A DNA stretch of 64,000 nucleotides, taken from NCBI GenBank assembly GCA_026874595.1, contig CM049306.1, forward strand, positions 18,777,019-18,841,018, in the 5' to 3' direction. A model generated the notes under the pieces. It saw nothing but the letters and a program-made list of their open reading frames with translations. It made no database searches and had not been told where the DNA came from. Origin of the DNA: Sipunculus nudus. Taxonomy: Eukaryota > Annelida > Sipuncula > Golfingiida > Sipunculidae. Position numbers and translations under genes: made by a program. Positions 60,338-64,000 of this stretch are shown piece by piece (position 1 is the first letter of the stretch; every line of letters starts with the position of its first letter).

Positions 60338-63300
60338 AACCAGGGACCCATGGTTCAAGGGTGCTCAGCTGTTATTTATGATCATAAAAATGAATTGGAA
60401 GAAGAGATAGACAAATTTTGGTTTTGAGTGGTAAAATAAGCTGATTTGTGAGGATTATGGCAATTAACTCAAGTTAGGTAAAGATTTTGATAAAAAAAAA
60501 AGAGGGCTGATTTCATTTATATTATTTACTTTTGAAAAGGAGTGCTATTGTCACACAGATTTTTTTACTTGGCCTGATAACTTTATCTACATGACAGAAG
60601 AAGTATTTGAAAAAAAAATGTCTACTGTAAGTCATGTTAATTATCATGCCTTTTACAAAGGAGTTAACTGTTAATCAATAATTATAGGTTACCTTTACCA
60701 AAGGGTAGCACTAGCACAAATGATACGAGTTTAACTATTCAATTAGAATTAATTTTAATTAATGGGCTTAATATAATTTTAATTTAAAAATACTAAAAGT
60801 ATCATCTGAAAAGTTTTAAAAAAAACAAGGCCTACAGGCCTAATGCAAACCTGTGCAAAGTTTAGGAGTATGAATGGAGGTTTATTTTTTAAATTTAATA
60901 TTGATCCTCCTAAGTCCTGCATATCTACCTTAGTCATTATGATTTCAGTAAAATGGACGTTTCTGACCTGCAAGTTTCGGACTAGGACATTTTAAAACCA
61001 GAATATGGGTAGTCGACAAGCCACTATGTGTATCCGCAGAAATCAGAGTGGGACGGGTGAAGTGAGGCATGGATTAAGTGGCAAGGGGAATAGAGCGTGG
61101 TGTGTTGCATATTAGCATGGATGTCTGCAGCTTAAACGTGAATGTAGGTGGTGCCACCTGTCATAAAATCGAGAAAATTGTCCAGGTTGTATAAACCTGC
61201 AAAATTTCAGGTGGATAAGTCAAACCACTGCCGAGATACGAGTGATTTTATCCCAAAGCAGATCAACAGATGGATGCTGTGCATAAGTGGTTGCAGGTGG
61301 CGCCACCAGTTTTGCATATAATGAAGTGCTATGTGAGATCTATACACATGCAAAATTTTGGCCTAATCGGTCAAACAGTTCCCAAGATATGAGCTTGGAT
61401 GTCCGCAGAGTAAATGTGAATGTAGGTGGCGACACCTGTCATAAAATCGAGAAAGCTGTCAATGATGTAAAATACCTGCAAAATTTCAGGTGGATAAGTC
61501 AAACCACTGCTGAGATATGAGTGATTTTAACCTAAGGCAGATGAACAGATTGATGCTGTGCATAAATGGTTGCAGGTGGCACCACCAGTTTTGCCTATGA
61601 TGAAGAGTTATGTGAGATCTATACACATGCCAGAAATCTCCAAACTGGAACCATTCGAACAAACTTGAGAGAGATTGTTCCAGGGATCATTTCTGTGAAA
61701 TATTGGACAATTTGGCTGGACAGTTTCAGAGAAGAAGATTTTTAAAGGTTTTTAAGCTTTTTCTCTATAAAATCTAAATTAATGCAGATACCCAATAATA
61801 AGCTCCAGGGCACCAAGTTTCACATGTGATGAATTCTTACATGTAATTTGGAGCTGCTAGCTCCGACAGTTTCTGACTTACAGCCATGGACGGCGGAAAG
61901 CCAGCCCTGGACGGCGGACGGCGGACGGCTGATGACGGACGGACGACGCTGCGCCATCGCACAAGCTCACAGGTTCGCTCATAATATAATTGAAATAAAT
62001 GACTATTAAAATAATATTATAAATGTATTCATGAATGCATTCATGAATACATTTTGAAAGTGTTTGCACTTGCATTCAAATACTTTCTTTTTACCTGTAT
62101 TAGTGTTTGATTTCATTTTCATAATGGAACTATTGAATATTTGTATTTATATTGTAAAACAATACTAAATGATTCACTCAATGTCTTGTATTTATACAGT
62201 TTCAGTCAAATGAAACTGTTGAGAATCCAGGATATACAAATTTCACAAATTTAAATAATGATCATATGTACCTGGTTTTATGGCCTTTATTTATAAAAAA
62301 AACTATTATATTCACCTTTGAATACTGTCACATCACTCTCTACACACTAGCAAGTAGCAAATATAGCAAGACACAAAGAGCAATCTGAAGTTTGGCATGT
62401 TTAATTTTTATTAACTGAAATAATGGAATCAGTAATATAATAATATAAATTTTGATTTTTACCTAGTACCATGTAACAGCTGATACAGCCATGAGCCTAA
62501 ATGTCATTAGTCAAACATAATGACATCTTTAATGAGCACTTGTCTGAGTAATATTTTAATTTTTTTATATATTTTTTAAAATTTTGTAATAAATATAAAC
62601 CAACAAATTAACCACCTGGAAAAGACCTGGCAATTTAATTTTACATAATCAACTGCATCCATGTCTATCGTTTATTTGCTTCATATAATTCCTAATAGTA
62701 AACGATTTTATTTAATTATTTATTTTTCATTTTTATGATTGAAATGAAAAATACTGATTGGTGTCTGCATTGTGTTATTTGGAAAACATTTTCAGCCACC
62801 CACAGAAGGTCAATAAAACATCAGTTATTGCAAGGTAATTCCCTTTCACTCATAAACTATAAAATTCCTTTTCCATTATTTTTTTTAAGTTTTTATTATA
62901 AATTTTCTTTTATTTTAAATTATTGTTTATTGTTATGTTTTTGGCTAAAACAGCTACTATAGGAGGGGGGTTGGACAGTTAGATCCAGCTACAGCCACTC
63001 AAGAGCTGGCTGGCTGCAGAGTGAGCCTCGCTTCAAGCATGCATAATTGGCCAGCAAGGTCAACAAGAGGACACATAGAGGGGTTTCAGTATAGCGTAGG
63101 TGTGACATGGTCTAATAAAAACTTTAATAAAAACTTCAGTTTTTGTTAAATTCCATTCAAATTTCATTATTAAGAAGCTGAAATCTGTAAGTGTACATAA
63201 TATGAAAATTATATCAACAGTACTTACAGGGGAAAAATGTGCCATAGCCAAATTTTGGGAAAAATTTAAGGTACTGATTTTATATTTATGCAAATAACTT

Positions 63301-63365
63301 ATAAACTATGTAACATTCAGATCTAATGTTTGGTATACAATTGAATCTTGATTAAATGAAGTTAA
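60338..63365 (+). mobile_element. Family 1 element, long variant, twice interrupted
   Basis: Starts AACCAGGGACCCATGG, then GCTCAGCTGT, and aligns by eye with the copy at 52827, for instance at GTACCTGGTTTTATGGC (53459 and 62269) and AAATTTAAGGTACT (54168 and 63262). A family 2 element interrupts it at about 60824-61980, and a family 3 element begins at 63366 inside the body unit. The 3' end would lie beyond the window. Non-coding. Confidence 0.6.
60824..61980 (+). mobile_element. Family 2 element nested in a family 1 copy
   Basis: 5' AACAAGGCCTACAGGCC (hairpin GGCCT-AC-AGGCC) then GCAAACCTGT. The 3' end has a GGAC-rich tract (about 61905-61948), GCGCCATCGCACAAGCTCAC and ACAGGTTCGC (61969-61978), the inverted partner of the 5' GCGAACCTGT. 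The interior holds the satellite units also found inverted at 34380-35600, with GGTGGCGCCACC at 61296-61307. Flanks match the uninterrupted relative near 53.1-53.2 kb. Non-coding. Confidence 0.65.
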
Positions 63366-64000
63366 AACTAGATGTGTCGGAACGACACGAATGCCCCCGC
63401 CTTGGGCAAATTAGAAACATTTGTAAAATTTTGAAAATTTTTTTAAGTTCAGGAGGTGTCGTATGGTCAAAAGTAGGTCAACAAGGGCAAAATGCAAACT
63501 CGATCTGTAACGGGTCATTATCAAGCAACACACCAAAAATCATGCCAGTATATGCAGGCATTGTGAAAAAAAGTCCATACATGTGCATTTTCCATAAAAA
63601 TTTCTGTCTTTCATGAAATTTTCTATGTTTAGGAGCCGTAAAACAATCAAAAGTAGGTCAACCGGGATGAAACGCAAACTCGATCTGTAACTGTCATTAT
63701 CTGCCCACACATAAAAAATCAGGGTGGTATCTGCAGGCATTGAGGAAAAAAAGTAAGTACATATGCATTTGTTATGAAAATTTATATTTTTCATGAAACT
63801 TTCTATGTTCAGGAGCAGTCAAATGGTCATAAGTAGGTCAACTGAGAGAAAACAAGAACTCGATCTGTAACTGGTCATTATCTGCCTACACACCAAAAAT
63901 CAGGCCCGTATCTGCAGGCACTGTGAAAAAAAGTCCATACATATGCACCTTTTTATGAAATTTTCTTTGTTAGAGCACCGTCAAACGGTCAAAAATAGGT
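63366..64000 (+). mobile_element. Hairpin element, family 3, 5' part with 180-bp tandem units
   Basis: Begins AACTAGAT followed by the perfect hairpin GTGTCG-GAA-CGACAC (63374-63388), then GAATGCCCCCGCC. It contains about three tandem units of roughly 180 bp, marked by AAGTAGGTCAAC (about 63470, 63650, 63830) and CTCGATCTGTAAC. It continues past the window end, so its 3' end is unseen. Short ORFs through the units differ in frame and are not genes. Confidence 0.65.

Noticed and set aside
61878-62075. Arg-rich minus-strand ORF ending in a repeated RP/SVRR pattern
   Set aside because: Product of the (GGAC)n tract at the 3' end of a family 2 element.
63356-63794. ORFs on both strands near the right end
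   Set aside because: They cross 180-bp tandem repeat units in different frames and have no family features.
1-64000. Reverse transcriptase or transposase genes
   Set aside because: No YxDD, DDE-like or Rep/helicase signature was seen in any ORF; all elements here appear non-autonomous.

Overview
The window reads as AT-rich, repeat-dense nuclear DNA of an invertebrate animal, most likely a mollusc and plausibly a bivalve. The basis is spliced genes with GT-AG introns, an intronless rhodopsin-type receptor, a tRNA-derived SINE, several DNA-transposon MITEs, and repeat families ending in (GGAC)n-type microsatellites, which I associate from memory with heterodont bivalve genomes. The species assignment is inference. 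No bacterial, viral or organellar gene organisation is present.

Two genes can be supported. On the minus strand, 17567-21781 holds the last five coding exons of a histone deacetylase 6 (HDAC6) orthologue: linker, the complete ubiquitin-binding zinc finger (ZnF-UBP) and the C-terminus with stop codon. All five exons join in phase at GT/AG borders. The upstream catalytic-domain exons were not found in the remaining 42 kb. Just upstream of its second zinc-finger exon (in transcription order) lie two decayed tandem copies of that exon, exactly 179 bp apart. On the plus strand, 32859-33956 is a complete intronless 365-residue class A G-protein-coupled receptor of the Tre1/Moody/GPR84-like type.

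Layout. 1-6.5 kb: mostly unique sequence, no confident gene. 6.6-17.2 kb: repeats and MITEs (a hairpin element at 6593-8009, TIR elements at 8510-8998, 11356-11764 and 12736-13347, and another hairpin element at 15365-17158). 17.5-21.8 kb: HDAC6 3' end, with a 14-bp minisatellite in one intron. 21.9-30.3 kb: repeat fragments, a GGACC foldback element and a hAT-type MITE with perfect 8-bp target duplications. 30.3-34.4 kb: the receptor gene. 34.4-47.8 kb: satellite-like repeats, a Harbinger-type MITE, a SINE, nested hairpin elements and a further hairpin element. 47.8-64 kb: mostly more copies of the same repeat families, some nested, plus two weak exon-like segments on the minus strand at 57.4 and 59.6 kb.

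The most interesting material is (a) the triplicated ZnF-UBP exon of HDAC6 and (b) a group of otherwise different repeat families that share one end architecture: a 5' AAC(A/T)A(G/T) tip followed by a short perfect hairpin, then a 10-17 bp inverted repeat matched at the 3' end. In two of the families the 3' end also carries a (GGAC)n microsatellite. Three nested insertions in this window help define their boundaries, and no target duplication is apparent at the one that can be read cleanly. This resembles non-autonomous Helitron/Helentron (HINE/DINE-1-like) organisation, but the assignment is inference.
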